A stretch of DNA of 64,000 nucleotides from an uncultured Bacteroides sp. (GTDB lineage: Bacteria; Bacteroidota; Bacteroidia; Bacteroidales; Bacteroidaceae), in NCBI GenBank assembly GCA_944322345.1, contig CALUOO010000004.1, positions 124,001 to 188,000 of the forward strand. Reading direction: 5' to 3'. Below the pieces are notes generated by a model. That model was not told the DNA's origin. It ran no database searches and saw only the letters and a program-made list of their open reading frames with translations. Below, piece after piece: positions 45,199 to 53,018 of the stretch. The position numbers were made by a program, and so were the translations under genes. Within the stretch, counting starts at the first letter, position 1; each line of letters opens with the position of its first letter.

Positions 45199-45317
45199 CG
45201 ATTATCTGACCAACACTTCTTCCGTTTCCAGCCATCGCGTATGGCTTTACCGCTGTTCGGGCGATACCCTTTTCTGTTCCGGGCAGTATGGTAACGGCTA
45301 TCTGGACGGCGTCCAGA

Positions 45318-47298
45318 CCACGGACGAGGACGGCAACATCAGCTACGAGTTCAAGGACAAGGCAAACGGGAAGGTTCTTCTTAGCCGGCAGATGAACGGG
45401 GAAGAGGCACACGACACCTATTACGTTTACGACGGCAACGGCAACCTGTGCTTTGTGCTCCCTCCAATGGCGGCGGACGCACTGGCAGCCGCAGGCACGT
45501 ACACCGTGAGCAACGACGCCCTGCAGAAGTATGCCTACCTCTACCGCTACGACGGCTACAACCGTTGCATCTACAAGAAGCTGCCGGGAGCCGATCCTGT
45601 CTATACGGTGTACGACGCAGCCGACCGCCCGGTATTCACACAGGACGGACAGCAACGGGAACGGGGAGAATGGACGTTCAATATATCCGATAGCTTCAAC
45701 CGCGTCGTGCTGACGGGCACTTGCCATAATGTGCTGGACTATACCCAAAATCCGTTGGATACATTGGTTGTGAAAGCCACCTGGGCAAACACGACGAATG
45801 CGCTGAAGGGCTACACGGTCACAGGCGTAACACTGACTACCCCCACGGTGCAACAGGCAAACTATTACGACAGCTACGAGTTCTTGGGTTTGAACGGCAT
45901 CCCGAACAACAGCACCACCGCATACGCTGCCGCCGAAGGCTACGGCGAACGGTTCAACGGCGGCTGCCGTGGACAGCAGACGGGAGTCTGGCAAGCCAAC
46001 CTGAACGGAGGGCAAGCTCTGTATAGCGTAAACTATTACGACGACCGCTACCGGATGGTCCAACAGAAAGGCATCAACGGCAACGGCGAACAGACCGCCA
46101 CCTATACCCACTTCAGCTTCACCGGTCAACCGCTGAAGATAAAGAGAGTGCAGGGAGCGAATACGGAAGTTCTGGACTATACCTACGACCATGCCGACCG
46201 TCTGCTGACAACCGTTTACCGGCTCAACAACGATCCGGCAGTCACACTGGCAGACAATGTCTATGACGAAATCGGCCGCCTGATTACCGACCGCAGGAAC
46301 GGCAACGCCAACCTGAAAACAGACTATGCCTATAACCTGCGTTCGTGGGTGAAAAGCATCACCAGCCCGCTGTTTACCCAGACGCTGTATTATCAGGAGA
46401 ATATTGCCGGGAATACCCCGTGCTATAACGGCAATATCAGCCGCATGCAGTGGAGGACAAGCAAGGATGCCCAAGAAAGGGGCTACCGGTTTACGTACGA
46501 CAACCTGAGCCGGATGAAGAATGCCGTCTACGGGGAAGGAAGCACACTGGCAGCCAACGTGGAACGCTTCAACGAACAGGTGACCGCTTACGACAAGATG
46601 GGAAATATCCTCGGCTTGTTGCGTTATGGGCAAATATCAGCAACAAGTTACGGCCTGATAGACAACCTGAACCTGACGTATAACGGCAACCAGTTGCAAG
46701 CCGTATCGGACAACGCCACCAACAGCGTCTACGGCAATGGAATGGAGTTCAAGGACGGGGCAACCGCCACAACGGAGTATGAATACGACAAAAACGGCAA
46801 CCTGACCAAAGATTTAAACAAGAATATTAGCAGAATAGAATACAATTGTTTAAATTTACCGAGTCGCGTAACGTTTGCGAATGGTGACAGCATCCGGTAC
46901 GAGTATGCGGCCGACGGAACGAAGCTCCGCACGGTGCATACCATAGGCGGTACGACCACCACAACAGACTACTGCGGCAATGCGGTCTATGAGAACGGCG
47001 AGTTGAAGATGCTGCTGAACGATGCGGGTTATGTCAGCTTCCCGGATAAGAAATATCACTTCTACATTAAAGACCATCAGGGCAACGTAAGAGTTGTTGC
47101 GGATGCCGATGGTAATGTGGAAGAGGTGAACGATTATTATCCGTTTGGCGGATTGATGTCGAATGCAACGGGAAATGATTTCCAGAAGTACAAGTACAAC
47201 GGTAAGGAGTTAGACAGGAAAGCCGGATTGAATCTGTATGATTATGGGGCGAGGTTTTATGATCCGGCGATTGGAAGATGGCATGTGGTGGATCCGAT
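45318..47298 (+). repeat. Rhs core, copy 2
   Basis: Matches copy 1 (41687-43667) without gaps. Upstream of CCACGGACGAGG the two copies differ, so this cassette derives from another Rhs gene rather than from a simple duplication of the neighbour. Confidence 0.9.
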
Positions 47299-47944
47299 GT
47301 TGGAAAAGTATTATCCTTATTCTCCGTATGGATACTGTTTGGGCAATCCGCTAAAGCATGTGGACATTGATGGTAAATATGTAGAATCTGCTTGGGATGT
47401 ATTCAGTCTTGCTTTAGGTGCAAAGAGTTTTTGGGACAATATAAAATCCGGTAATATAGGTGCTGCGGTAGTTGATGGATTTGGTGTTTTAGCCGATGGT
47501 GTGGCTCTAGCCTTACCTGTAATCCCCGGAGGTGTGGGAGCTGCAATAAAAGGGGTTCGAACAGTCGATAAAGCTGTTGATGCGATTGATGTAGCAAAGG
47601 GAGTAGATAAGGCTGCGGATGTGGTTCAGAAAACTTCAATTGGTAAATATCGTGATGTTGCAGATCCAAAGAATATGGGTGCAGGTAAGGGCTTTACCCC
47701 TCGACAGAAACGTTCTATATTGGAAGAAAATATGAAAAATAATGGTGGAGAACTTAGAAGTGATATTAGTGGAAAGAAGTTAGATTTACCTGTACAATCT
47801 AAAAAAGGTGTAAAGGCTAATATGAATCAAGCAGAGGTAGATCACATATATCCCAAATCTAGAGGAGGTACTAATAGTAGTTCAAATGCTCAAGTTATTT
47901 CAAAAGAGGAAAATCTTAAGAAGTTAAATAAACTATTAGAGTAA
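45392..47944 (+). CDS. orphan Rhs cassette 2 with HNH nuclease tip
   Basis: 850 residues from the first ATG; the frame is open from 45140 and Rhs-like sequence (SSVSSHRVWLYRCSGDTLFC) is already present from 45167, so no N-terminal half or signal peptide exists. The core equals copy 1. The tip after VDIDGK has a hydrophobic VIPGGVGAAIKG linker and an HNH nuclease-like domain: SDISGKKLDLP, then EVDHIYPKSRGGTN. It would cut DNA in a competitor if joined to a full Rhs; as it stands it is probably silent. The stop overlaps the next ATG by one base. Confidence 0.75.
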   Translation: MNGEEAHDTYYVYDGNGNLCFVLPPMAADALAAAGTYTVSNDALQKYAYLYRYDGYNRCIYKKLPGADPVYTVYDAADRPVFTQDGQQRERGEWTFNISDSFNRVVLTGTCHNVLDYTQNPLDTLVVKATWANTTNALKGYTVTGVTLTTPTVQQANYYDSYEFLGLNGIPNNSTTAYAAAEGYGERFNGGCRGQQTGVWQANLNGGQALYSVNYYDDRYRMVQQKGINGNGEQTATYTHFSFTGQPLKIKRVQGANTEVLDYTYDHADRLLTTVYRLNNDPAVTLADNVYDEIGRLITDRRNGNANLKTDYAYNLRSWVKSITSPLFTQTLYYQENIAGNTPCYNGNISRMQWRTSKDAQERGYRFTYDNLSRMKNAVYGEGSTLAANVERFNEQVTAYDKMGNILGLLRYGQISATSYGLIDNLNLTYNGNQLQAVSDNATNSVYGNGMEFKDGATATTEYEYDKNGNLTKDLNKNISRIEYNCLNLPSRVTFANGDSIRYEYAADGTKLRTVHTIGGTTTTTDYCGNAVYENGELKMLLNDAGYVSFPDKKYHFYIKDHQGNVRVVADADGNVEEVNDYYPFGGLMSNATGNDFQKYKYNGKELDRKAGLNLYDYGARFYDPAIGRWHVVDPMLEKYYPYSPYGYCLGNPLKHVDIDGKYVESAWDVFSLALGAKSFWDNIKSGNIGAAVVDGFGVLADGVALALPVIPGGVGAAIKGVRTVDKAVDAIDVAKGVDKAADVVQKTSIGKYRDVADPKNMGAGKGFTPRQKRSILEENMKNNGGELRSDISGKKLDLPVQSKKGVKANMNQAEVDHIYPKSRGGTNSSSNAQVISKEENLKKLNKLLE

Positions 47945-48216
47945 TGGATAAGTTATCAACTTATGTGTTCACAACTAGGTATGTGATACATATGAATTCA
48001 GTAATTGTACGTGTTATACATGATGATGAAGGTGATTGGCAATTTTTAGGAGAGGAAAGCGATTTAAAAGAAGAAGATGCTATGATTATTAGTTTAGGAG
48101 AGATTTTACAAAGAGATAATAGTTTGATTGATATCATAAATATACCACGAGGTAAAATTGCTTTGAGAAATGGATATAATCAAGCATGGAGTATTTATGA
48201 TTTTAAATATGAGTAA
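47944..48216 (+). CDS. candidate immunity protein for the HNH toxin
   Basis: 90 residues. Its ATG overlaps the toxin stop (TAATG), a strong sign of a pair. The sequence VIHDDEGDWQFLGEES and INIPRGKIALRNG resembles a set of small cytoplasmic proteins that often follow nuclease toxins (DUF2185/Imm33-like by eye, not certain). No signal peptide, as expected for protection against a nuclease acting in the cytoplasm. Confidence 0.7.
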   Translation: MDKLSTYVFTTRYVIHMNSVIVRVIHDDEGDWQFLGEESDLKEEDAMIISLGEILQRDNSLIDIINIPRGKIALRNGYNQAWSIYDFKYE

Positions 48217-48337
48217 ATCCTAACTTGATTAAGAACAAAATTGATTTTCCCTAATTATTTTCTATGGAATTGGGAATTGTTAAAATTCAATTTTTGGAAT
48301 GATAGATTTTTGATTTGAAACAATCACCCTACGATAT

Positions 48338-48380
48338 AAAGAGCCGTAATAAATCAAGTTTGATGCGGCTCTTTTTATTT
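48338..48380 (+). terminator. terminator after immunity gene 2
   Basis: AAAGAGCCG / CGGCTCTTT with a 19-base loop and a following TTTATTT. Confidence 0.75.
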
Positions 48381-48442
48381 ATAATCTAATAAGAGTCTTG
48401 TTATACTGTTATTGAAAAAATATTAGAAGAATTAGGAGGTCA

Positions 48443-49258
48443 ATGATGAAAAATAGTTTTGTTTTAAAGAGTATAGGCATTGTTGTCTTTATTTTTATTG
48501 TTGTTTGTTTCAATCATTTTTTGGAAGGAGGTTCACTTTTCCCTAAAAAAACATTGACAGGATATGACATAGAATTATGGAAAGATACTCCGGCATGGGA
48601 GTTAGCAAAAGCTGTGAAAAAGAATGATACGAGTAAAGTTAATCACATTTTGAAACAAGATGGGATTAGTATTGATTACCGAGAACCGAAATTTGGACAT
48701 ACTCTTTTATTTTGGGCTGTATCTAATAATCAAATTGACATTGTTCAGTTTCTGTTAAAAAAAGGAGCAGATCCTAATTTACATTGTTACTATGACGGTG
48801 AATCCCCCATAATTCTCGCATCTGACTATTTAGACATTGATTCAAATCCTGAGATATTAAAGTTACTATTAAAATATAGAGGCAATCCGAATGATTATAT
48901 TACATCAAATGAATATGTAACTCATGAACGTTCTAAACAGACACCTTTAACTGCTGCATCCCGGAGTAGTTTACTAAAAGTAAAACTATTACTTGAGGCT
49001 GGAGCAAATATAGAATTTGCCACTAAAGAAGGTGAAACTCCATTGTATTATGCAACTTTAGGCAATCATTTTGATATAATCAAATATTTGTTGGATAATG
49101 GTGCAGATTATCGAAATGTTTATACAGTCATCATGAGTGGAGACACATTACGTTTCCTTGATCTATTAGCAAAGAATCCATATCGAGATACTCCAGAAAA
49201 TGAAGAGTTGCTTCGGCAGATTCGAAGAATAGTAAGTGAATCAGAGATGAAAAAATGA
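48443..49258 (+). CDS. ankyrin-repeat membrane-anchored protein, orphan immunity candidate
   Basis: 271 residues. N-terminal membrane helix (about 8-26), then ankyrin repeats: LLFWAVSNNQIDIVQFLLKK, a longer middle unit, TPLTAASRSSLLKVKLLLEA and PLYYATLGNHFDIIKYLLDN. Ankyrin proteins are known immunity partners of several polymorphic toxins. Here no toxin gene precedes it; it is enclosed by terminators on both sides, so it looks like a retained orphan immunity gene. An AGGAGGT close before the ATG is unusual, since Bacteroidales rarely rely on such ribosome-binding sites. Confidence 0.75.
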   Translation: MMKNSFVLKSIGIVVFIFIVVCFNHFLEGGSLFPKKTLTGYDIELWKDTPAWELAKAVKKNDTSKVNHILKQDGISIDYREPKFGHTLLFWAVSNNQIDIVQFLLKKGADPNLHCYYDGESPIILASDYLDIDSNPEILKLLLKYRGNPNDYITSNEYVTHERSKQTPLTAASRSSLLKVKLLLEAGANIEFATKEGETPLYYATLGNHFDIIKYLLDNGADYRNVYTVIMSGDTLRFLDLLAKNPYRDTPENEELLRQIRRIVSESEMKK

Positions 49259-49331
49259 ATAGTCTAAATATTTGAGATTATGCTAAGGTCCAACATGATT
49301 CTCTATTTATTCTAATTCCTGCTCTATCGAG

Positions 49332-49366
49332 AAATCCCGGTCATACGAATATGGCTGGGATTTTTA
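49332..49366 (+). terminator. terminator after the ankyrin gene
   Basis: AAATCCCGG / CTGGGATTT (one G-U pair) then TTTAC. Two bases later the next cassette frame opens. Confidence 0.7.
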
Positions 49367-49367
49367 C

Positions 49368-51329
49368 TTGATTCATACAACAACTCCAATATATAGCGTA
49401 AACTATTACGACGACCGCTACCGGATGGTCCAACAGAAAGGCATCAACGGCAACGGCGAACAGACCGCCACCTATACCCACTTCAGCTTCACCGGTCAAC
49501 CGCTGAAGATAAAGAGAGTGCAGGGAGCGAATACGGAAGTTCTGGACTATACCTACGACCATGCCGACCGTCTGCTGACAACCGTTTACCGGCTCAACAA
49601 CGATCCGGCAGTCACACTGGCAGACAATGTCTATGACGAAATCGGCCGCCTGATTACCGACCGCAGGAACGGCAACGCCAACCTGAAAACAGACTATGCC
49701 TATAACCTGCGTTCGTGGGTGAAAAGCATCACCAGCCCGCTGTTTACCCAGACGCTGTATTATCAGGAGAATATTGCCGGGAATACCCCGTGCTATAACG
49801 GCAATATCAGCCGCATGCAGTGGAGGACAAGCAAGGATGCCCAAGAAAGGGGCTACCGGTTTACGTACGACAACCTGAGCCGGATGAAGAATGCCGTCTA
49901 CGGGGAAGGAAGCACACTGGCAGCCAACGTGGAACGCTTCAACGAACAGGTGACCGCTTACGACAAGATGGGAAATATCCTCGGCTTGTTGCGTTATGGG
50001 CAAATATCAGCAACAAGTTACGGCCTGATAGACAACCTGAACCTGACGTATAACGGCAACCAGTTGCAAGCCGTATCGGACAACGCCACCAACAGCGTCT
50101 ACGGCAATGGAATGGAGTTCAAGGACGGGGCAACTGCCATAACGGAGTATGAATACGACAAAAACGGGAACCTGACCAAAGATTTAAACAAGAATATTTC
50201 TGAAATTCAATACAATTGTTTAAATTTACCGAGTCGCGTAACGTTTGCGAATGGTGATAGCATCCGGTACGAGTATGCAGCCGACGGAACGAAGCTCCGC
50301 ACGGTGCATACTATCAATGGTACGACCACCACAACAGACTACTGCGGTAATGCGGTCTATGAGAACGGCGTGTTGAAGATGCTGCTGAACGATGCGGGTT
50401 ATGTCAGCTTCCCGGACAAGAAATTCCACTTCTACATCAAAGACCATCAGGGCAACGTAAGAGTTGTTGCAGATGCTGAAGGGAATGTGGAAGAGGTGAA
50501 TGATTATTATCCGTTTGGTGGGTTGATGTCGAATGCAACGGGAAATGACTTTCAGCGTTACAAGTACAACGGTAAGGAGTTGGACAGAAAAGCCGGATTA
50601 AACTGGTATGATTATGGGGCGAGGTTTTATGATCCGGGGATTGGAAGGTTTATGACAGTAGACCCACAATCAGAGAAATTGTACCATTGGAATTCATATA
50701 ACTATTGCATTGGCAATCCTGTAAAACTGGTTGATAAGGATGGAGAGCTTCCCGTAATCTTGGTTCCTATTGTAAAAGGTCTGGCAGGAGGAATCTTAGA
50801 TTTTGGAGTTCAAATGAGTCTGAATATGGCACAAGGTAAGAGTCTTTCTGAAGCTTTTAGTAATGTAGACTGGACAAGTGTCGGAGCATCGGCAATAAGT
50901 TCCACAGTCGGAGTTGTAGGTTCTTCCACTGCAATGAAAGTCGCTGCCCAAGCCACGATTGTAGCCTCGGATGCAATGATGGATTATTCGATAGAAGATG
51001 GTTTTAAACATTCTGCCCTTTTAGGAGGAGATAAATCTATTGGAAAAACAGTTACGGATGCAGCCGCATCTACTTTACCGGGATTGGGAGGTGACCGGCT
51101 GATAAAGGGATTCGACAAAGCTATCTCAGAAGACTTGTCTTCCAAAGGAGCTGCTACCCTGACCAAAGAGACCAAGAATGCGATGAAGAGTGCTCAAGAA
51201 GTGGTTAATAGCAAACAATTCAAGGCTGGAGCCGAGATTGTTGAATCTGTAGTAGGAGGCGCTATCGGTGAAATCCCTGATAAACTGGAAGAGGAGAAAT
51301 TGCGAAAGCTGGAAGAATTGAAAAAATAG
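49368..51329 (+). CDS. orphan Rhs cassette 3 with unknown toxin tip
   Basis: 653 residues. The first eight codons (MIHTTTPI) come from unrelated sequence; the Rhs core begins at YSVNYYDDRY with an abrupt junction at 49392 and is shorter than in the other copies. After DPQSEKLYHWNSYNYCIGNP the tip of about 215 residues has PVILVPIVKGLAGGILDFGV, VGASAISSTVGVVGSS and a long helical end rich in Lys/Glu. No catalytic motif is recognised, so the toxin type may be new, or a scaffold that lost its active part. It has no signal and no N-terminal half. Confidence 0.7.
   Translation: MIHTTTPIYSVNYYDDRYRMVQQKGINGNGEQTATYTHFSFTGQPLKIKRVQGANTEVLDYTYDHADRLLTTVYRLNNDPAVTLADNVYDEIGRLITDRRNGNANLKTDYAYNLRSWVKSITSPLFTQTLYYQENIAGNTPCYNGNISRMQWRTSKDAQERGYRFTYDNLSRMKNAVYGEGSTLAANVERFNEQVTAYDKMGNILGLLRYGQISATSYGLIDNLNLTYNGNQLQAVSDNATNSVYGNGMEFKDGATAITEYEYDKNGNLTKDLNKNISEIQYNCLNLPSRVTFANGDSIRYEYAADGTKLRTVHTINGTTTTTDYCGNAVYENGVLKMLLNDAGYVSFPDKKFHFYIKDHQGNVRVVADAEGNVEEVNDYYPFGGLMSNATGNDFQRYKYNGKELDRKAGLNWYDYGARFYDPGIGRFMTVDPQSEKLYHWNSYNYCIGNPVKLVDKDGELPVILVPIVKGLAGGILDFGVQMSLNMAQGKSLSEAFSNVDWTSVGASAISSTVGVVGSSTAMKVAAQATIVASDAMMDYSIEDGFKHSALLGGDKSIGKTVTDAAASTLPGLGGDRLIKGFDKAISEDLSSKGAATLTKETKNAMKSAQEVVNSKQFKAGAEIVESVVGGAIGEIPDKLEEEKLRKLEELKK
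49392..50640 (+). repeat. Rhs core, copy 3 (shorter)
   Basis: Same sequence as 46022 onward of copy 2 (offset 3370); more changes appear in the last third, for example NKNISEIQYNC in place of NKNISRIEYNC. Confidence 0.9.
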
Positions 51330-51333
51330 TAAA

Positions 51334-51741
51334 ATGAATAGTGGTATGAGAAACAAAAAACAAACTGTTAATAAGGAACAGCCTCAATTGAGCAAAGGCT
51401 ATATTATTTTTGTAACTATCGGTGGAATTCTCCTTTTTATTGCGTTTGGATATACGGTAAGAATGTGTATGGGAATAAAGAAACGTCCGCAATATACGAT
51501 AGGGATTGTTACCAAGATATATGAAGAGAGATTGCCTCCAGATTTCGATTATGTATTCTTCGTAGACGGTATAATGTATAAAGGTAATAGGAGAATATAT
51601 CCATCAAGCTTGGATTTTGAATGGGTTTATCCGGGTGATACAGTTTATGTTATTTATGAGGAAGGATGGCCTGAAAACAATGTGTTAAAGAAAAAGAAGC
51701 CAGGAGGAAGTAACCCCTTGATTTCACCAGTCAAGAGGTGA
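51334..51741 (+). CDS. small membrane protein, candidate immunity 3
   Basis: 135 residues starting 4 bases after the cassette 3 stop. One membrane helix (about 22-45, GYIIFVTIGGILLFIAFGYT) followed by a small beta domain (VTKIYEERLPPDFDYVFFVD, YPGDTVYVIYEEG) resembling DUF3592-type modules. The spacing suggests an immunity partner for the preceding tip; if so, that toxin acts in or at the envelope. A strong terminator follows. Confidence 0.65.
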   Translation: MNSGMRNKKQTVNKEQPQLSKGYIIFVTIGGILLFIAFGYTVRMCMGIKKRPQYTIGIVTKIYEERLPPDFDYVFFVDGIMYKGNRRIYPSSLDFEWVYPGDTVYVIYEEGWPENNVLKKKKPGGSNPLISPVKR

Positions 51742-51781
51742 CTTAATTAGAAAATAGCATACTACTTTAGATTCCAAAATT

Positions 51782-51826
51782 AGTCCCGCTATAAATTTGT
51801 CCATGGATTTATAGCGGGACTTTTTA
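51782..51826 (+). terminator. terminator closing the Rhs region
   Basis: A 15-bp perfect stem, AGTCCCGCTATAAAT / ATTTATAGCGGGACT, with a short loop and TTTT. Confidence 0.9.
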
Positions 51827-51832
51827 GTATCA

Positions 51833-51915
51833 AGATTTAAACAAGAATATTAGCAGAATACAATTTCTACATCAATGATCATCAGTGCAGCGTACGTGTG
51901 GTGGCAGATGATGTA
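51833..51915 (+). pseudogene. fossil of a further Rhs cassette
   Basis: AGATTTAAACAAGAATATTA and following bases equal the core at 43180; after AGAATA the sequence jumps about 220 bases ahead to a decayed version of the part coding FYIKDHQGNVRVVAD. An internal deletion plus point changes leave about 80 bases of recognisable core. Confidence 0.75.
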
Positions 51916-51949
51916 AGTGCTTATCTTGTTACCGGATTGGCACTGTTTG

Positions 51950-52037
51950 TTGGGAAAGGTTAGCTGACGTGTCAGCAAAGGTTAGCCAATCTGTTGGGAA
52001 AGGTTAGCTGACAGATTGGGAAAGGTTAGCTGTCAAA
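51950..52037 (+). repeat. 22-bp repeat array, locus C
   Basis: Four units, all with an exact AAAGGTTA core. Left half-sites TTGGG, TCAGC, TTGGG, TTGGG; right half-sites GCTGAC, GCCAAT, GCTGAC, GCTGTC. It lies between the Rhs fossil and the oxidase-like gene. Confidence 0.85.
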
Positions 52038-52181
52038 CTCTCCGTAGCGGGTTCTGGTGTGCAGATTGCCGAAAAAACTGTTTGTCAATTCGTCTTGTTT
52101 GTCAATCTGGTAATTTGTCAGCTTATCCGCTAAAAAGTTTTACTTTTGTAGCTGATTAGAATCATTTGAAGAGAGACGGTC

Positions 52182-52664
52182 ATGAAAACAGTTGTTATTG
52201 AAGAAAAGGAGCGGATGGAAGAGGTCATCCGCCAGTGTGAGGTGTGCTTTGTTGGCATTACCGACCGGGAGGGCAATCCGTACGTTGTCCCGATGAATTT
52301 TGGATATGAGAACGGAACGCTTTACCTGCATTCCGGGCCTGAGGGGAGTAAGCTGGAGATGCTTGCTGTCAACAACCGGGTATGTATTACGTTCAGCGGC
52401 GGACACGAACTGGTTTGTCAACATCCGAAAATTGCATGCAGCTACAGTATGCGTTCCGAAAGTGTGATGTGTAGGGGCAACGTAGAGTTTGTAGAAGACA
52501 TGGACGAGAAGCGTAGGGTGTTGGGCATCATCATGCGTCATTATACGGACAATGAATGTGGTTATTCCGATCCGGCTGTGCGCAACGTCAAGGTGTGGCG
52601 CGTTCCGGTGGATCGGATGACAGGTAAGGTGTTTGGCCTGCGGGCAAGCGAAGTGAGACGATAA
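52182..52664 (+). CDS. pyridoxamine 5'-phosphate oxidase family protein
   Basis: 160 residues forming a split-barrel flavin-binding fold of the PF12900 type. Motifs: CEVCFVGITDREGNPYVVPM at the start of the barrel, LYLHSGPEGSKLEML, NNRVCITFSGG, and the C-terminal region VKVWRVPVDRMTGKVFGLR. Such proteins bind FMN or haem and include nitroimidazole-resistance (Nim-like) proteins; a resistance role cannot be claimed from sequence alone. Single gene with a terminator at 52684. Confidence 0.88.
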   Translation: MKTVVIEEKERMEEVIRQCEVCFVGITDREGNPYVVPMNFGYENGTLYLHSGPEGSKLEMLAVNNRVCITFSGGHELVCQHPKIACSYSMRSESVMCRGNVEFVEDMDEKRRVLGIIMRHYTDNECGYSDPAVRNVKVWRVPVDRMTGKVFGLRASEVRR

Positions 52665-52683
52665 TCGGGTGGTCAGGATAGAG

Positions 52684-52724
52684 AGGATGGGTTGTACCAA
52701 GCTGTGCAATCCATCCTTTTTTTG
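52684..52724 (+). terminator. terminator after the oxidase-like gene
   Basis: AGGATGGGTTG pairs with CAATCCATCCT, followed by seven T. Then about 100 bases of AT-rich sequence without a gene lead to the promoter at 52833. Confidence 0.85.
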
Positions 52725-52832
52725 TATAGCGAAAGGAGGACGAGTGGTTTTCCTTCGGCTTTGTGTTGTGGCATTTTTTCTTCTTTTTAGATGTTTATAG
52801 GTAAAAAATGCAAAAAGAAATATTGATTAAAG

Positions 52833-52865
52833 TTTGATATATTTTGGAAAATTATAGTACTTTTG
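52833..52865 (+). promoter_or_regulatory. promoter of the SusC/SusD operon
   Basis: TTTG at 52833-52836 and TACTTTTG (52858-52865, TAnnTTTG) with a 21-base spacer. The leader to the ATG at 53019 is about 145 bases, long enough for post-transcriptional control. Confidence 0.8.
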
Positions 52866-53018
52866 CAGAAAAAAAAGAGAATGTAGTTGTTTTTAGTGTT
52901 TAAAAGTCACTGGAATGTACGATTTAGGTAAAAAATGACAATCTGTAATTTTGATTGAAATGTTAATTTAGATAAGTAATTAGGTAACAAGAGTGTTAAT
53001 TTTTTAAAGGATGAATCC

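Noticed and set aside
45065-46633. Open frame of about 520 codons on the minus strand within Rhs cassette 2 (also 41614-43002 and 49341-50003)
   Set aside because: Antisense to the Rhs core and repeated only because the core is repeated; composition is that of a shadow frame.
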